64,000 nucleotides of DNA. Source: Osmia lignaria lignaria. Taxonomy: Eukaryota > Arthropoda > Insecta > Hymenoptera > Megachilidae. Made by a program: the position numbers and the translations under genes. Position 1 is the stretch's first letter; the number at the start of each line of letters is the position of its first letter. The stretch lies in assembly GCF_051020975.1 (NCBI RefSeq), contig NC_135034.1, positions 5,952,001-6,016,000 on the forward strand. Direction: 5' to 3'. The notes beneath the pieces are model-generated. The model was given only the letters and a program-made list of their open reading frames with translations. It searched no databases and was not told the origin of the DNA. Positions 28,884-42,095 of this stretch are shown here, in pieces.

Positions 28884-29474
28884 ATGAAAGGGCAAGCGAA
28901 GCCGCGACAGGAGATCGCAGGCAGTAAGTTACGATAATGGCGAGGAGGCATCGGTAAGTTATGTCAGGATGACGGGAAAGGAAGAAAGAAAGGTTAGGGA
29001 GAAATCAGCCTTCTCTTCTCATCGTCGGAGGGAATAAGCGAAGACGAAGGAGAATGACGCGTAAGAAATCGCGATTGGCAGATTCGTGAGGAGGGAAAAA
29101 TCCTCTTGCGATCCTCTCCTCTTCGCAGTGTTCTGAACACGAACGCATTTGCTTGCCCCGCGATAACCATCGTTACACGCGATGCTGCTGTAACCGGCAG
29201 CTTTTAAAATTCATAACTCTATCGATTCGCCGATACCAGCCTTCCAGCGGACCGAACAATTTCAATTTATTTATAAATCTCAGGCTTTCTGTTCACCTAC
29301 TTACTTTCATCGTCGCGGCGGGACTACGCGAAAATAAAGAGAAGAATGCAGACGGCGAGAAGCCATAAAACAAGAGGCAGAAACGAAGAAACGGGCACCT
29401 CTACGGTCATGGACGTCGAGAAGCAATTAAAAGCAATTTCTCTTGGTCGTATATCATTCTTGCGTGCACTACCG

Positions 29475-29524
29475 CCGCGTTGCACCGCGCTGCACCGCGT
29501 TGCATCGCGCTGCACCGTGCCGCG
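29475..29524 (+). repeat. 10-bp minisatellite
   Basis: About five copies of CGCGTTGCAC / CGCGCTGCAC in a GC-rich patch. The open frames across it on both strands are products of the repeat. Confidence 0.8.
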
Positions 29525-29901
29525 TCGCGGTTCCCCATTAAAATCGACCTTCGACTCCACCCGCCAGCAACAACGGGATCTCCTCTTGTTCCTGTTCTTT
29601 TCCATTGAATTATGTACCCTCCGCGAGCCGTAACTAGAGGAAAACGCGTGGCAAAAAGATTCTTCGCTAAGAAAACAGCGACCGTCTTGCATGCCGTTAT
29701 TAAACGGAAGAGGAAACATGCTCAACGACATTCAACCCTCTTTCCTTCATAAATCGACGAACGATTGGAATCGTAATGCTGTCGACTCCTAGTTGTACAA
29801 CGAATAAACGTAAATCACTAGCCGAATCTCTTGGTTTCGCGGTCGCGCGAAGGCGCGAGCAAATGGAGAACAAGTACTGTAAGATGGAGTATCGGGGAGC
29901 T

Positions 29902-29909
29902 TATATAAG
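29902..29909 (+). promoter_or_regulatory. TATA-like box with a small downstream frame
   Basis: GCTTATATAAGC is a palindromic TATA motif. An ATG at about 29952 opens a 35-codon frame ending at TAA; its sequence is not recognised. Weak support. Confidence 0.22.
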
Positions 29910-31190
29910 CATACGAATACGCGTGACAAAATTTACATATTTAAATTGTAGATGATCCTACGCGAAACTCGCGACCCTCGAAGGCTACTACATCGACGAT
30001 ATTCCAGGATATATTCCACCTTTGGGGAAGTCTCTTCTCTTCTTGGATTCTCTAGCTAAGAGACGTTGATCACGCGATCAGAGCCAAGAGACCGTGAAAC
30101 CGAAGACCTGTTCCTTTTACCATGCTAGAAAATATTATACTCGCTCTGCCTGTCTCCATTTTCACTCCGAGTCAGAATTTTCATGTAACTTTTCCGCTCG
30201 AATATTGTATACACATACTTCGAGATGCTTTGGATATAAAAGAATCCGAACGAGTGATTTTCTATTGTGTTCTTTCACGATGGAACAATATGTACTTGCG
30301 ATGCATTTACGGAAGAGCTCGTAGGACGGTTGGCAAGTGAAACCTAAAAACTGCGTCAGCTTCGCTTTCGAGTAGAATCGATCGATAGCCGTGGATGTTT
30401 CGCCTAGACACCAACTAGCAGCCCCCTTTTCCCTGCCGATAGCCTCGCGACTTTGCTCTTATGGTCTGAGTTGCGATTCGAAGAAAATAAGCGAGGACGT
30501 GTCGCGAATAACCAAGCAACCTGATCGAGCAATGCTGCGAGCAGCAAGCAATATCTTCCGAAGTAACGATTTTGCACCTGGCTACTACATACGCAACCTT
30601 TACTTATTCGAATCCTTTGACCAGCAAATATTTTTTCCCACCAGTAAAAATGGAGGAACTTTATTTTCTATTTCATCGTCTGCTCGTACAGCACTTCCGT
30701 TTAAAATTAGAATATTTGACAAATCGTGAGTATTTATCTATCTTGACACTCGTTCAACTTTGCGCCCCAGTTTGTAACTTTGGAAACACAGTTCCATTCA
30801 TCCTTAGTTAATTAGTCCTGCGTTTCAATTACAGCAGTCGTTAAGTATACGCACACAGTTGAAACTCTATTATTTTCTCATTATACAGTTATAATGGATC
30901 TGGAAAAGTATCGATCGAGTGCCAATATTTAAAATAAATAACCAGGCCGATTCGGAACAATCCGGACAAATACGTACGAGTGCAAAGGGTTAATATTGAA
31001 ATCGAAAGAGACACCGACAAACTCGATTAACGTAGGAAGCACTGCACAATCGATCGTACTCGATGTGTCGTTGAAAAAAGAAAAAATGGGAAAAGCTAGC
31101 AGAGACAGGTTCGATAGATGTCTCGCAAATGTCCACAGTAACCGACAACCGAGTGGAATTAATGTACCATAGAAGGTGCACCGAGATATA

Positions 31191-31500
31191 CAGTGGGTTC
31201 AAAAAGTATTTGTCCACCATTTTAAACAGAGTACCTCGTTTAAAATTGGACCAAATGACTTGAAGTTCCTTGAGAAGCTATACAAATTAATTTACTTTTG
31301 TCTTAAAAAATTACAATTTGTTGAAATCGTGAAAAAAAATAGTGAAGGGTAATTTTTCAACTTTTTTATGCAAGCCTATAATGAAAATTTAAAATAATGT
31401 CTTTCGTAGATTCAAATAAGTTACGTGTATGCTGAAAATTTCATCTGTTTTCATCTGTACTCTGTTTTAAATGGTGTACAAATACTTTTTGGACCCACTG
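31191..31500. mobile_element. Tc1/mariner-type MITE, 310 bp, with 44-bp inverted ends
   Basis: Left end CAGTGGGTTCAAAAAGTATT and right end (reverse complement) CAGTGGGTCCAAAAAGTATT continue as inverted repeats for 44 bases with three mismatches. The element is flanked by TA on both sides (31189-31190 and 31501-31502), the target-site duplication of Tc1/mariner elements. The interior is AT-rich and noncoding, so it is non-autonomous. Confidence 0.88.
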
Positions 31501-34500
31501 TATAATACTTCTCGTCATTTACCGACTCGTCAATCGCTTGTAAGAAGCGAACGTTTCGATGCTAATTAGGAACTAAAAAGGAAAAAATGATTTTACTCGG
31601 TGAACGATATCGATAAGCAGGAAATTTTTTCACCGATAAATGTATTCGTTTTCCACGGTAATATCGAAACGATGCGATGCTCGTATTTGCGTTAGTTACG
31701 TGAGAATTGGATAGGTTCTCACGAGTACCGAGTCCTCCCGGGTGCTGTTTCTTTGCTGGCAAGCAGAAAGGAAGAAGAGAGGTGGCGAGTAGACGAAACA
31801 AGCTCGAGAGACCATAGACGTCGGTGAGTCCTGCGAGGAAATCAATGATCGCGAAAGCACTCGACCCTGAAATTAAACGATTCAGCTTCGCGATATCGTT
31901 GAACGGCAATCAACTTCCGAGAGGATAGGAACGAAAGAAATCTAGTCGATCTAGTCGAAGACAGATTTTTCTTCTTTTTATCTCCATCGAATCGTACGGC
32001 TTACGAGCCCTTGCACGTCGTTCCTCGAAACAAGATTACGTACTATGTTAACGCTTTGATTGCACCGATCCGGTGCACTACCGTGCACTATTCTGTTCGT
32101 TGTTCTTGTTCAATTTTCAAATTTCATTGCTTCGAGTTCCAGGGAAGGGATAGAAAAACTTTTTAAACAGCATATCGAGGCGCGGAGTCGAGTAGCCGCA
32201 GGTGGTAAACCAATCAGCCGCGAGTGCATCGCAGCTGCATTTATGCGCCACTTATACCGTAGCCTAATGCATCTATGAAGATAAAACAGTCGAGTGTTTG
32301 CAGTACACCGATCGCATCGTTACCTCTTCCTATTTCTTTTCCTTTCTCTAACTTTCGTTTCGATTTACCTAAAATTTTCAAATTTCTTATTCTTCCTCGT
32401 TTCCGTGAAACGCTTCCACGGCGCCAATTTAAACAACGAGAGTGTCCAGTATATTTAACGATCGAGCTTGAAACGGTGCGTGCTCCGGTTTAACGATCCA
32501 CGGAATTACAAAACGTCGCTCGTTAAATGGCTGAAAAGCCCCAGCTGATCGTTCGTGATCGCCTATCGAATGCACGTACTTTACGACTGACGGTGCTCCG
32601 TTTTATTCGTCGTCGAATTTCACGTTTACGCTCGCTGTAAAAACTCCGCGTCCACTTTCGCGATCAACCGATGAAAATGTCGGCCGCGAAAGCTCCTTGT
32701 TTAGAGCGACAATTACAGAGGCAATTAGTTCGACTCATATTTTAGATCAAAGTAGATCGTTCGGGTGATATTATTTTACAAGATATCACACAGTGGGCTA
32801 CGTACTCGTTCGCGCCGCTCGAAAATCAATTGACGACGATTGACGTCATCGCGAAATTTCACGGTTCCCACGTGACTCGCGAGACCTGCCCACACTGTTC
32901 GCACACATACGCTCACGCACCGGAAACGCGAACATTGAAATATCGTTCGAATTCGAAACACCAAGAAAGAAATTCTGGCAGCCTTTGAAAATCGTTCATC
33001 CGCACCGAAACTTTCCGCTGTTCATTCTTTTCGAGGTAACGATGAAAATTTTGCATGTTTCTCTGAAATTCGTGTCGGTCGCGTATCGTTTAGGGAAAGT
33101 ACTTTCATTACTAGAGTTCGAGTACCTATTCGAGGAATCGATGCACGGTTTGAGGAAACGAAGGATGCCGTGTCCTGCGAGTACTTGAGGATATCGCGTG
33201 ATCGCGGCTAAAATCGCGACTAAAATCGTGGCTCGTCACGGATCACCGGATCCCGATGACGAAAAAGGAGATACAGGAAGTCCTGGCGGCGCTTTCGCGT
33301 CGAAACGGTTATTTCACGACGACGTAATTTCGCGGCGTGGCTTTTTCTCTCCTGTTGGATACCTTCCTAAACCGGTAACCACGTAATCTTATTAGCCGAC
33401 TTTCTGAAAACTGACCGCTTCGTCGTACGGGATATCCAACTTTTACATGCGCACAGTGTAGTCGTTTCATTCGACCCTATTCGTATCTTTTTCCTTTTCG
33501 TTTCTTTCGAGAATGATGACGTTTCGAAATAAAATAACCGATGAAATGTTCCGTCAGTTGGTTTGTCTTGCCACAGAGTACCCTCGAAAAGCACCGCGAG
33601 ACGAACGCCCTTTCTGTTTCTCATCCTTCTTCGTACATGCGAACAATCTCGTAGTACACATCTACGTGATTTTGCTACCAACCAGGTTCCCTCGACCAGG
33701 TGAATCATTCGTGACTCACGCACGAATTCATCCTCGAACAATGATCGTGCGTTCGAGCAACCTTATCGTGCACGAGTATCCTTCTGTTCCTCTAACGTTC
33801 GTGCAAAATGGACACTGGCGACCATGGTTCTTGACGGAGGGAAAGGCAAAAGGCCATAAAGACTTTTTGGACGTTCGAGGGCTAATAAAACAATAATTCT
33901 ACTCTATGAATCCGCTTGGAACGCGTCGAATTCCCTTTTTGGCAAAAGCGTTTTCTGAGCTTGCGAGGACTCTTGTCCAAACCGTTTTGGAATGAAATCG
34001 CGTGCCAAATAAATTTTGTTATTTTCACGCAGTATCGGTTATTTTCATATGCTACTGATTTCCCTCGCATGAAAATTCAGAGGAACTTCTACGTGTAGTA
34101 TCCCGGAATAGGTCCTTAGTTGTTCGGATGACTGGCAAGAAGAGTTTCTCGGTGAAATCTCATTAATCTGAGCATTTCCACGTGGCACGATGAGACAGAG
34201 TTAAGGGCCCATAACCGTGGCAAGTTATTGCACGTTACTTTGAACGCCGCGCCTCGTGCATCATATTTTACTGCCGACCCGTTACCATCCTACTTTACTC
34301 CGCCGATACGTTTCAAAAGAAAATCCGCTAACAGTTTGCACGTGAATTGCCGAGCACACGACGGATACAAGCTGATAACGAGGTGTACCATCGAGCTGGT
34401 CCGTTTTTAAACGTTACGGAATAGTTTCTGGGAAGTCATCGCCCCTGGTCCCTTGCTCCGTTAACTCGAACACCTTTTCCTACCAATTTCATCGTCGAGC

Positions 34501-37500
34501 AACTACGTGTACCAAGGCGATCAACGTTGGTAGAATGAAATAGCAACGTCTTGTTTCCACGTGGAAAAATTCCATCGATTACCAGTTAGCGAAGAAAGAA
34601 GAAACTTTGGCGCGACACGACGTTCTCCGTACGAGAGGAACGGAGAAAGAGAAAGGAGAGACGAAGGATGAAGGAAAGAGACAGAGAGAAATCCGCTTTC
34701 TGCAATTAATCGCATCAAGGACGACTTTCCCAGGCTCGACGAGATGTCGAGGGAAAATTCATCGAATCGAGTCGCCGAGGGGGCACAATGGCCGGTTGAT
34801 CTCCTTAATTGAAATGCTTTAATTAGAGCTGCTCTCGTGAAGAGAGAAGACCAGGTAAGCGACACGAGGGAGAAAGGGGGGAAAAAGATCGAGGGAGTCG
34901 TGTCACGAACGATCGAAGTTTCAACGAAACCAGGGGAAAAAAAGAAAGTACACGTTCCCAGACGTTGAAAAATGGATTCTACGATGGATCAGATACTTAC
35001 TCTCGCGTTCATTAAAACGCTAGTGTTTCATTTTGAAAAAGGAATCGAGAATACTTCCTGCTACGGCAACCAAACAATCGGTCCATAAAATCTATGAATC
35101 GACCGTCAGAATATAAGGATCTACTCTAGTCTTCTTACAAAATCAAATTTCTATTCGGTGTATATCTGTTAATAACAAATTTGAAGAGAAAACTAGCGAA
35201 CAATGTACACTTTCCTATCGATACCGATGCTGTCTACGGGAAAGTACCAAAATTACTCCATTGTCTTCGACGAAACTTCCTCGCGAGTAGACGTTCACCG
35301 ATCCAACGATTAGCCCCGCTCTGTATTCTCATCCGACATTTTTCCCCGCTTTCTATTTCCTTTTTTGCGTAGCCCCACTTTCGGATCGTTCGCGATAACC
35401 GGCCTCTTTCGTATGCAAACACCCGGCCACGATACTGTTATTGTTTCTAAACGAATACTCGGCCATCCGGATGCCTATACCGTGGCTTTTAATCTTTCGA
35501 AGAAGAAAGTTTTTCAACGCGTCATCGCCGATTCCGATGAAATAACGTTCAGACAAATAAAATGATAAATCATTTTTTAAAACATTTTACCGAAATAATG
35601 GCCAAGCTTCCTATGAAATTAGCATCTCAATTTGTGCTGCGCAGGTGTTTCACAGGCGACAACTGTGACACCCAGTCGAGGCGAGTCGAAACGAAACGAA
35701 ACGTCAGCCGGTGAGCAGCTGACATTTTCGATGCAAAGCCTTCGCGTAATACCCCCGGCTAACATTTACAGAGTCATTCGTATGTGATCGTATCCTATCT
35801 TATCTGCTTCTGTACGACGACAGTCGGAACTTTACTTTCCACCCGAATGGCTAAATCGATTACGGAACGACCGTGTTCCTTTCATCGAACCATGTGTTTT
35901 TTACATCGATCGTCAAAATAAAAATATCCGAGCAAGAATAGCGAGAAACGATTCCAAAGTAATCCTATGAAAATAAATCCTTAGGAAATAACGTTCGAGT
36001 ATTCTGCGCTAGGGAATTTGGCGTTACGCCATCGCGATATTGTTTACGATCGAGATGCAATAGGATGTTGCAAATATCATGTCGGGCTACTGCCACCTAC
36101 GGACATTCTTAGTAAATGAGGTGTCTTATTTTCAATCGGGACAAAAGATATTGCACTCGAAGAAAGAGAATTATAATTCGAAATGATGCCCTTGTCACGT
36201 GACATGGCCGCCATGATGTACGACGCTTTGCGCGGAAACAAATAAAAGGTTAACCCAGATTCCGAGGGGAACGGTACACGTAAGAGGATCCTGTCGAGGA
36301 ATGCGTTTCATTTATGTTTGTCGTAGCGTCAACGTGCCGTAACTTTTCAACGGTTCGAACAAATGTGACTCGTTACGTTGCTCGTTAACCAACGAGCGAG
36401 ATTTTATTGCGTACGACCAAATGGCGATACTGTTATCGTTAGCCATACTAAATATACATATATGTAATGCTCCTTCGCGTACGTATATTTTCATAGAGGG
36501 CTTACCTCAGTGCACGTTGTGTGGTCTTCATTTCTGGCTCTTTCTCCGCGAATTCTCCAAGCCAACTTCCTCAGCGTCGATCCATCGATTCGTCTCGGCA
36601 GCAAAACACACGGCACAAGTACCGATTGAGAAAATATAACGCACGAACAGAGACGCACAAGCGAGAAAAACCAAATCACTGTGATTTTAACCGTATTTAC
36701 ATTTACTTTTCACCTTTACTCTTTACGATCCCTCCACAGATCAACCACCTCGCCGCGTAAATCGCGTCACTGTGCGATCTCACGCGTCAACTCAATCGAG
36801 ATGGCTCGATAATCGATTACGCTAGCGCGATCGAACCGCGCTTCAAGCTGTTGCGAACTAGTGCGCATAAATGTCGAATACGTTAACACTATTTAGTCGG
36901 GACAATTTTTAAAAGTTAACTGAATTGTATTTCCGTAGTTCTCGAGTGTCGTTCGAGGCACTGAAAGAAAAGTAGACCTTCAGGATCCGTTTAAACGAGT
37001 ACTCTCACACGGGGGATCGTGTTAAACGATTTCAATAATGGCGGGTCGAAATCTCCCGTTGACCGGCGATGTGTTCGTTCGTGGTTCCAGCTTGACGAAA
37101 TCGAAGAACGGTGCTTCAAGAATAATAAAAGGAAGTTAAATATCGCAACGAACGGCCGAGGTATCCTTCGAGTACTCAAAGGTAAGAGGCACAAATTAGA
37201 TTAGTGGGACTCGCGACCGAGACACTTGGAGGTTAGGTCGAGCCCGGAGAGAGGCACATAACCTCTCTTTCACCAGCTTGATAATCCTGCAGCTGTACCG
37301 TTCGCGACAACCTTTGCACTCTCAAAATACCAAATTTCTTCGTTCATCTTATTGTTAGTTTCGTATGGTACACCTTAACCTCCGGTATGATTGGATAGTG
37401 ATTGTCATGGCGGCGGTGGTTTGACGCGGTTCTTTTCACTCGCGCGTCTTATCAGTTTCAGTATTTACTGAATTCTGTTCCGTAAATCCGTAATACTTTT

Positions 37501-40500
37501 CTTGTTTGTAATTTTGAGTGTCCTCGAAAAATGAGCTATGAGCAAATCAACTGTCGCGTACTCTGACAGGAGCATCACGTTCGCTTAACGGGTTGTGATT
37601 TGTTCCTTGTTTGCTGGAATGATAAAAATTTTGCTAGCAGTCTTTTTCTCTCACTTTCCTATATCTTTCTTGCTTAATTGAAACAACGCTTCGTCCTTCT
37701 CTTAGCTTTACTCCAAATTGATAAAAATCACTCGCAAACACTCGCGTAGATGGTCGTACGATGATCGTAGATGATATTATCCGGAAACTTGAATTATCGC
37801 GTTGGATACAAAAGCGTGCCACTTAAGGAACGAGCGGTGCGTGTTCCGATTGGCAGGACTGGTTCGTGGAATAAACACACAGCGGTCCTCGTTCGAGGTT
37901 GAAATCACTCCGTTAGGCGATGATAAACATTCGCGGAAAATCTCTGGTCACCGGTATCCCGTTGAAACATCGAGTGATGTTGGTTGGAAAGCCGAAAAAC
38001 GTTTGTATCACGCGGCGGCAGGTGCAAAAGGTGCCGGTTTACACGAGAAGCGAGCAACCTCCTCTCCTTAGCCAGGTCCCAACCGAGAGGTCCACCGTAC
38101 GAGGACTGGTTTCACGAGACTCCCCGTGCTCGACCGGACAGACTACTTCGGTCACGATAAAAGGAGAGGGATACAGATAGAAAGAGAGTGAGCTAGCCGC
38201 GGTGCGGTGCGGACGCGCGGCTGTAAGACGAGGGACGAAGAGCCAGGAGAACGTGGAGAGCGGACTCGTGGAGTGTGGGTCCCGTTCTTCGGGAGAGAGG
38301 CTTGTTCCAGGGAGCGCGAGGAAGTACTGTTACTTAGACAGAGCCTTCGGGGCCCACGGCGTGCTGCAAAACGCGATGCAGACCAGGACACGGGTGCATA
38401 CAATTCCGAATCGTTGCACCGACACACGTTCGTGATTGTCTTTCTCTCGCGAGGTGTCTCTTTCGTGCAACGCGGATGCAACGAAATCAGGCGTATCGAC
38501 AGTTGGAAACCGATTCACTCTTATCTTTCTCTCCTTGACAACGAGCTCAAGGATGCCTTCGAGAAATTCTCCACGTACTGATCACGTATTCGTTCCCTTT
38601 TTCTCTTTATTTTTCCTTCGAGTACGGAGCTGTAGTCACGTCGAGGATCGCTATTGACGTATCCGGTATTGTCAATGTTTTCATAAACGCAGCTTTGCCT
38701 CAAGGTCTGCTTTAAAAGTAGTCATCGAACGACCGCCCAGTTTTACGACAGATGCGCTACGAGTACTTTGCATTGATCGTCGAATACCAAACTTTGGATT
38801 TGACAATTAATTGACGTTAAAACATTCACGCGAACCTGGCCACGATCGCTAGAATACACATTGCGTATAATGTACATACATGTTGCTGTGTATGTATGCT
38901 AGGAAAGGTGTACGCGTGCGTGAACATGCATCAACGAATCGCGTGTCCTCCTTCGCCCTCTCTGTTTACTCCTGTGCACGCGAAATTTCAGCAGAACGAA
39001 AATCCACCCACCAGCAGCCAGCTTTCGCACCAGAACCCTGCACGCTCCAATAAGAATTCATGTCGAACACAGTGATGTTTACCAGCCGTTCCCCTGCCTG
39101 TTTATTCCGTCGATATTCAAGAGATATTACAAGAGTCCACGTTCACCGCTCCGTGGTCGCGGCTCGACTGGACGACCGGGCGCCTCGACACTATTACCCA
39201 CCGTACTCAGGGCCGTTCCGTAAGAACCGACCGCCCTACGCCTTTTACACTATCACCCGTACTGCGCCTACATCTACGACAGTATAACAGCTTACCACGG
39301 CTTGTGCGCTTGTGCACCGTGTACGTACGTATCATCGGTGCGTGCGAATACTCGAACGGACGGGTGTAACCGGTTTCACCGATTTTTACCCGAAAAGCAC
39401 TCGCGCGATGGTTTGTAAAATTGTTTGCCCTTTGTCGTTTTCTCCGGCGTACACGTAAACTGCTGCGGGAGACTGTATTCCAGTATTTCACAAAGACGAT
39501 CGATATTAATTATAATATAACGTTGTGGTTAAACGAGCGCGGAAATTTATGCAATTTCGTCGACCGATCTAAAATATCTCGCATAGACGGAATTAGAAGG
39601 TACGGTGAATGGTTCTATCGGGATAAACTACCTGTTGTTTGATCCATGCTGCGTGACAGGAATGAATTTTTCCAAATTCCAAACGTATAATCGTCATGCA
39701 CTGGATAATGTAAGGTGACACCAAGGTAGTCCAGTGCAGAATCAAGATACGATCCTAACATCACCGTGACCAAGCACGATCCCATGGAATATCCTGTCAA
39801 ATTTCAAGCCGATACGATAAAAGAATATCTTTCTATGAAAACACAGAAAATACATTATTGAACAGGCACGGTATCGTTTCGCTTTCCATTAGATTCTTTT
39901 TTTCTCACAGCATTTCAATTAACGCGATTGCACGGAGAATGTTAATTACAGGAAATTATACGATTCACTGAAACGATTGAATCGGTGATTTAACTTTCCC
40001 CGCCGAATCCCGGTTATTCCACTTCAAATTTTACGTATCCGTTCTTTAAGAACCGTATCTTATATTTTAAACAACATCAACTCGATTCTGTTGCTGTTGC
40101 GTGACTGTTGCCAACACTAATAATTCATGATTCGCATCTGTGTACACCAGCCATAAATAAAGCGTAAGACCAGAGGAAGGAAAAAGCTTCGATCTCTGTT
40201 AATCCGATAAGATAGAATAATGAAAATGCGTTTCAACGTCGTAAATCTATGTCGAGCTGTACGCATGCGTGATCTTTCGAAGGTGCGATATCAATGCGAC
40301 GAAGCATAGGGAGGCGATCTTTTGAATCGCCGCTTAATAAATTGAGTCATTAGAAGCAGTAGCCAGAATACGTAGTGAAAGTAAATCTTGAACGCTGAGC
40401 CGAAGCGTCCGCGGTGCAACTTTTAATAATAAAAAGAAAGAACAGCGTGACTTTGTGCTGCGCCACGTGAGGTACGAGCATTCTACGAATAAAAATATTC

Positions 40501-40839
40501 CTCTTATCCCGATGAAGCCATTTATGATTATTGAAAATGATTAATAAATTCATCTTGAACATTCCAAGATTCGAAGGATTCAAAAAATACAGCCGCGGAG
40601 TTCAAAGCTGGAAGATGCTGCCATCTGCTGGTTACCTGCAGTGACTACTTGTTAGAATATTTTGGGTATGTATCTTTTAGAAATTAAATTATGTATTTAT
40701 ATAAATATTTGTATTATTATGTTACACCTTAGAAAACGTTTCATATAAGAATGAGAACATTATTCGCATTTACAGAAAATCTACAATCACTGATACATAT
40801 ACATTTTGTTGGAGTTGGAAGAACAGGACAACAATGCTA
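31501..40839. other. Gene-poor stretch, possible noncoding first exons
   Basis: GC-rich patches at about 36540-36620 and 38100-38420 resemble leader exons or promoters. Splice-donor-like sites lie at 37182 (plus, AAAG before GTAAGA) and near 36506 (minus, GAG before GTAAGC). A CRE (TGACGTCA) is at 32841-32848. No frame can be assigned a function. Confidence 0.35.
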
Positions 40840-41684
40840 CTACATATTCAAATGTAAGTGTTGAGCAGCAGCGATAATTTTACATTTTTGTATCTCCAAC
40901 TTTTGTTCCTTTAATTTTAAGAGTCTCTTCTGAACGTCCAGTTCGTTTTGTCGTATCGCCATTAATTCTTTATGCCTTCTCTCTTTGTTCTTCTCCGCGA
41001 TCGAGAAGTTTTTCGTCATTTCGTTAAAAAATTTCTCGAAGATAGTTGTCAAAGCTCCTTTCGAATCCAACTCGTCGCGTTTGCAGTTTGTCGACGAGTT
41101 TGACGTTAACGCCGCTAGAGGGTCCTCCTGCTGCTGATTGTCGCTGGCGCTACTTTGCTCCGTATTCGTAGGTTTCGGTAAAATAAAAGTGTATTTCGCA
41201 GATCCGGCCGATGGTGGAAAATCGTTTTCCTCCAGGTACATGTGCCGTTTCTTTTCATGAAAAATTTCATCCAAGGCTCTTTTATGCTCCCAGTGGCCAT
41301 AGTGCCTCATTCTACCCGGCTTCTTCAGTCGTTCTCGAAATACCAGATTCTTGTACTTACGTTCGAGAACTCGCCACTTGTTCTCGCATTTCTGAGGGCT
41401 GAAGTAAAATCCATAATTTTGCATTTCGAGAGAAATCATCTCGAACATTTCGCGCAGACTTCGTATCTGGGTCGATTGTCCTACCATCGATCTGTACTTC
41501 TTGTATTGACTAATGAGGCACGTGGTTGCCTTGCTGGTCCACAGATTCAGTGCGCCAACATCTGCACTGGAGGGTATCGCGTTGTTACCTTCAAAACCGG
41601 GAAATCCGTTCTCGTGTTCTTCTTCGACGTAGCATTGCAACGTTGGTTCCACTTTGATTTCCGTTTGCGCATCGTCCTTCTCTC
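40840..41684 (-). CDS. Myb/SANT-like protein, coding exon 2
   Basis: Carries almost all of the protein, from GEKDDAQTEIKVEPT to the TAG stop at 40842-40840. There is no ATG near its 5' end in frame (the codon before EPTLQ is GTG), which is why a short upstream exon is needed. Confidence 0.85.
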
Positions 41685-41922
41685 CTTATCAAAAATTAAG
41701 TGTATTAGGAATTGAAAGATAGAAAGATGTTCGATTTTCCCGCGCAAAACTATCCCAGACAGGAAGCAGATGGAAGCGTACTACTCGGGACTGTGCAACT
41801 TTCGAAGAAGCAGATGTTCGGAACAGGATGGAATTCATAATGAACAGAACGCAACAGCACGACGTATGGGACTACGTTTAAGAACAGTTTTTCTTACCTT
41901 TCTGCTCTGTAACATCGGCCAT
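40840..41922 (-). CDS. Myb/SANT-like (trihelix) DNA-binding protein with C-terminal coiled coil
   Basis: Two exons: 41922-41898 (MADVTEQK plus one base) and 41684-40840, together 870 nt, 289 residues. The intron (41897-41685) has donor GTAAG and acceptor ATAAG; the phase fits only this junction, as an in-frame TAA lies just upstream of exon 2. Seen: a Myb/SANT-like or trihelix domain at about residues 56-150, with tryptophans near 57, 112 and 140 and a KCENKWRVLERKYKN helix; a Gln/Ser-rich linker at about 180-215; and a charged heptad-like helix at about 229-280 that should form a coiled coil and dimerise. Family knowledge: such proteins are usually nuclear, sequence-specific DNA binders, often expanded in insects and sometimes derived from transposons. 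Target and role are unknown. The acceptor has a weak pyrimidine tract, so exact N-terminal splicing is less sure than the main exon. Confidence 0.75.
41898..41922 (-). CDS. Myb/SANT-like protein, coding exon 1
   Basis: Encodes MADVTEQK plus the first base of a Gly codon, then GTAAG. The ATG has A at -3 and G at +4. Upstream in the same frame there is no other ATG before a TGA. A second ATG at 42095, in another frame, overlaps this start. Confidence 0.6.
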
Positions 41923-42095
41923 ATTTGCGTACTCGGGTAACGTAAGCTCCGTTCCAATCTCTGAGAGAAGTCCGGCACGAGTGCCAATCTCGGTCGCGGC
42001 ACGGTCTTGTAGGGGACCGAAAAACCAATGAAAACTAGTTCCAAACCGGTTTCATACTGGAACTGGTTTGGTACGCGTCGAGTACTGGCAGCCAT

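Larger units (their letters stand above)
14806..31190. other. Gene-poor stretch with elements and simple repeats
   Basis: Apart from the listed element and motifs, it holds a purine-rich run near 18985-19035, a poly(T) run near 20022-20034, and a palindromic CRE (TGACGTCA) at 17106-17113. The larger open frames (17111-17764 minus, 26711-27367 plus) show no known domain. AAAGGG-TTAA at about 30984-30993 looks like a solitary piggyBac-type end. Confidence 0.35.

Noticed and set aside
37035..37182. Possible first exon with ATGGCGGGTCG and a GTAAGA donor
   Set aside because: The frame from that ATG stops after 34 codons before the donor, so it does not read through; at best a noncoding exon.
37638..37652. 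15-base match to miR-14 (also at 55974-55988)
   Set aside because: Pyrimidine-rich and low complexity; two such matches suggest chance, and no hairpin is seen.
39615..39800. 61-codon minus-strand frame that reads protein-like (LGVTLHYPVHDDYTFG)
   Set aside because: No family recognised and no extension by splicing; could be an old element fragment, but unsupported.
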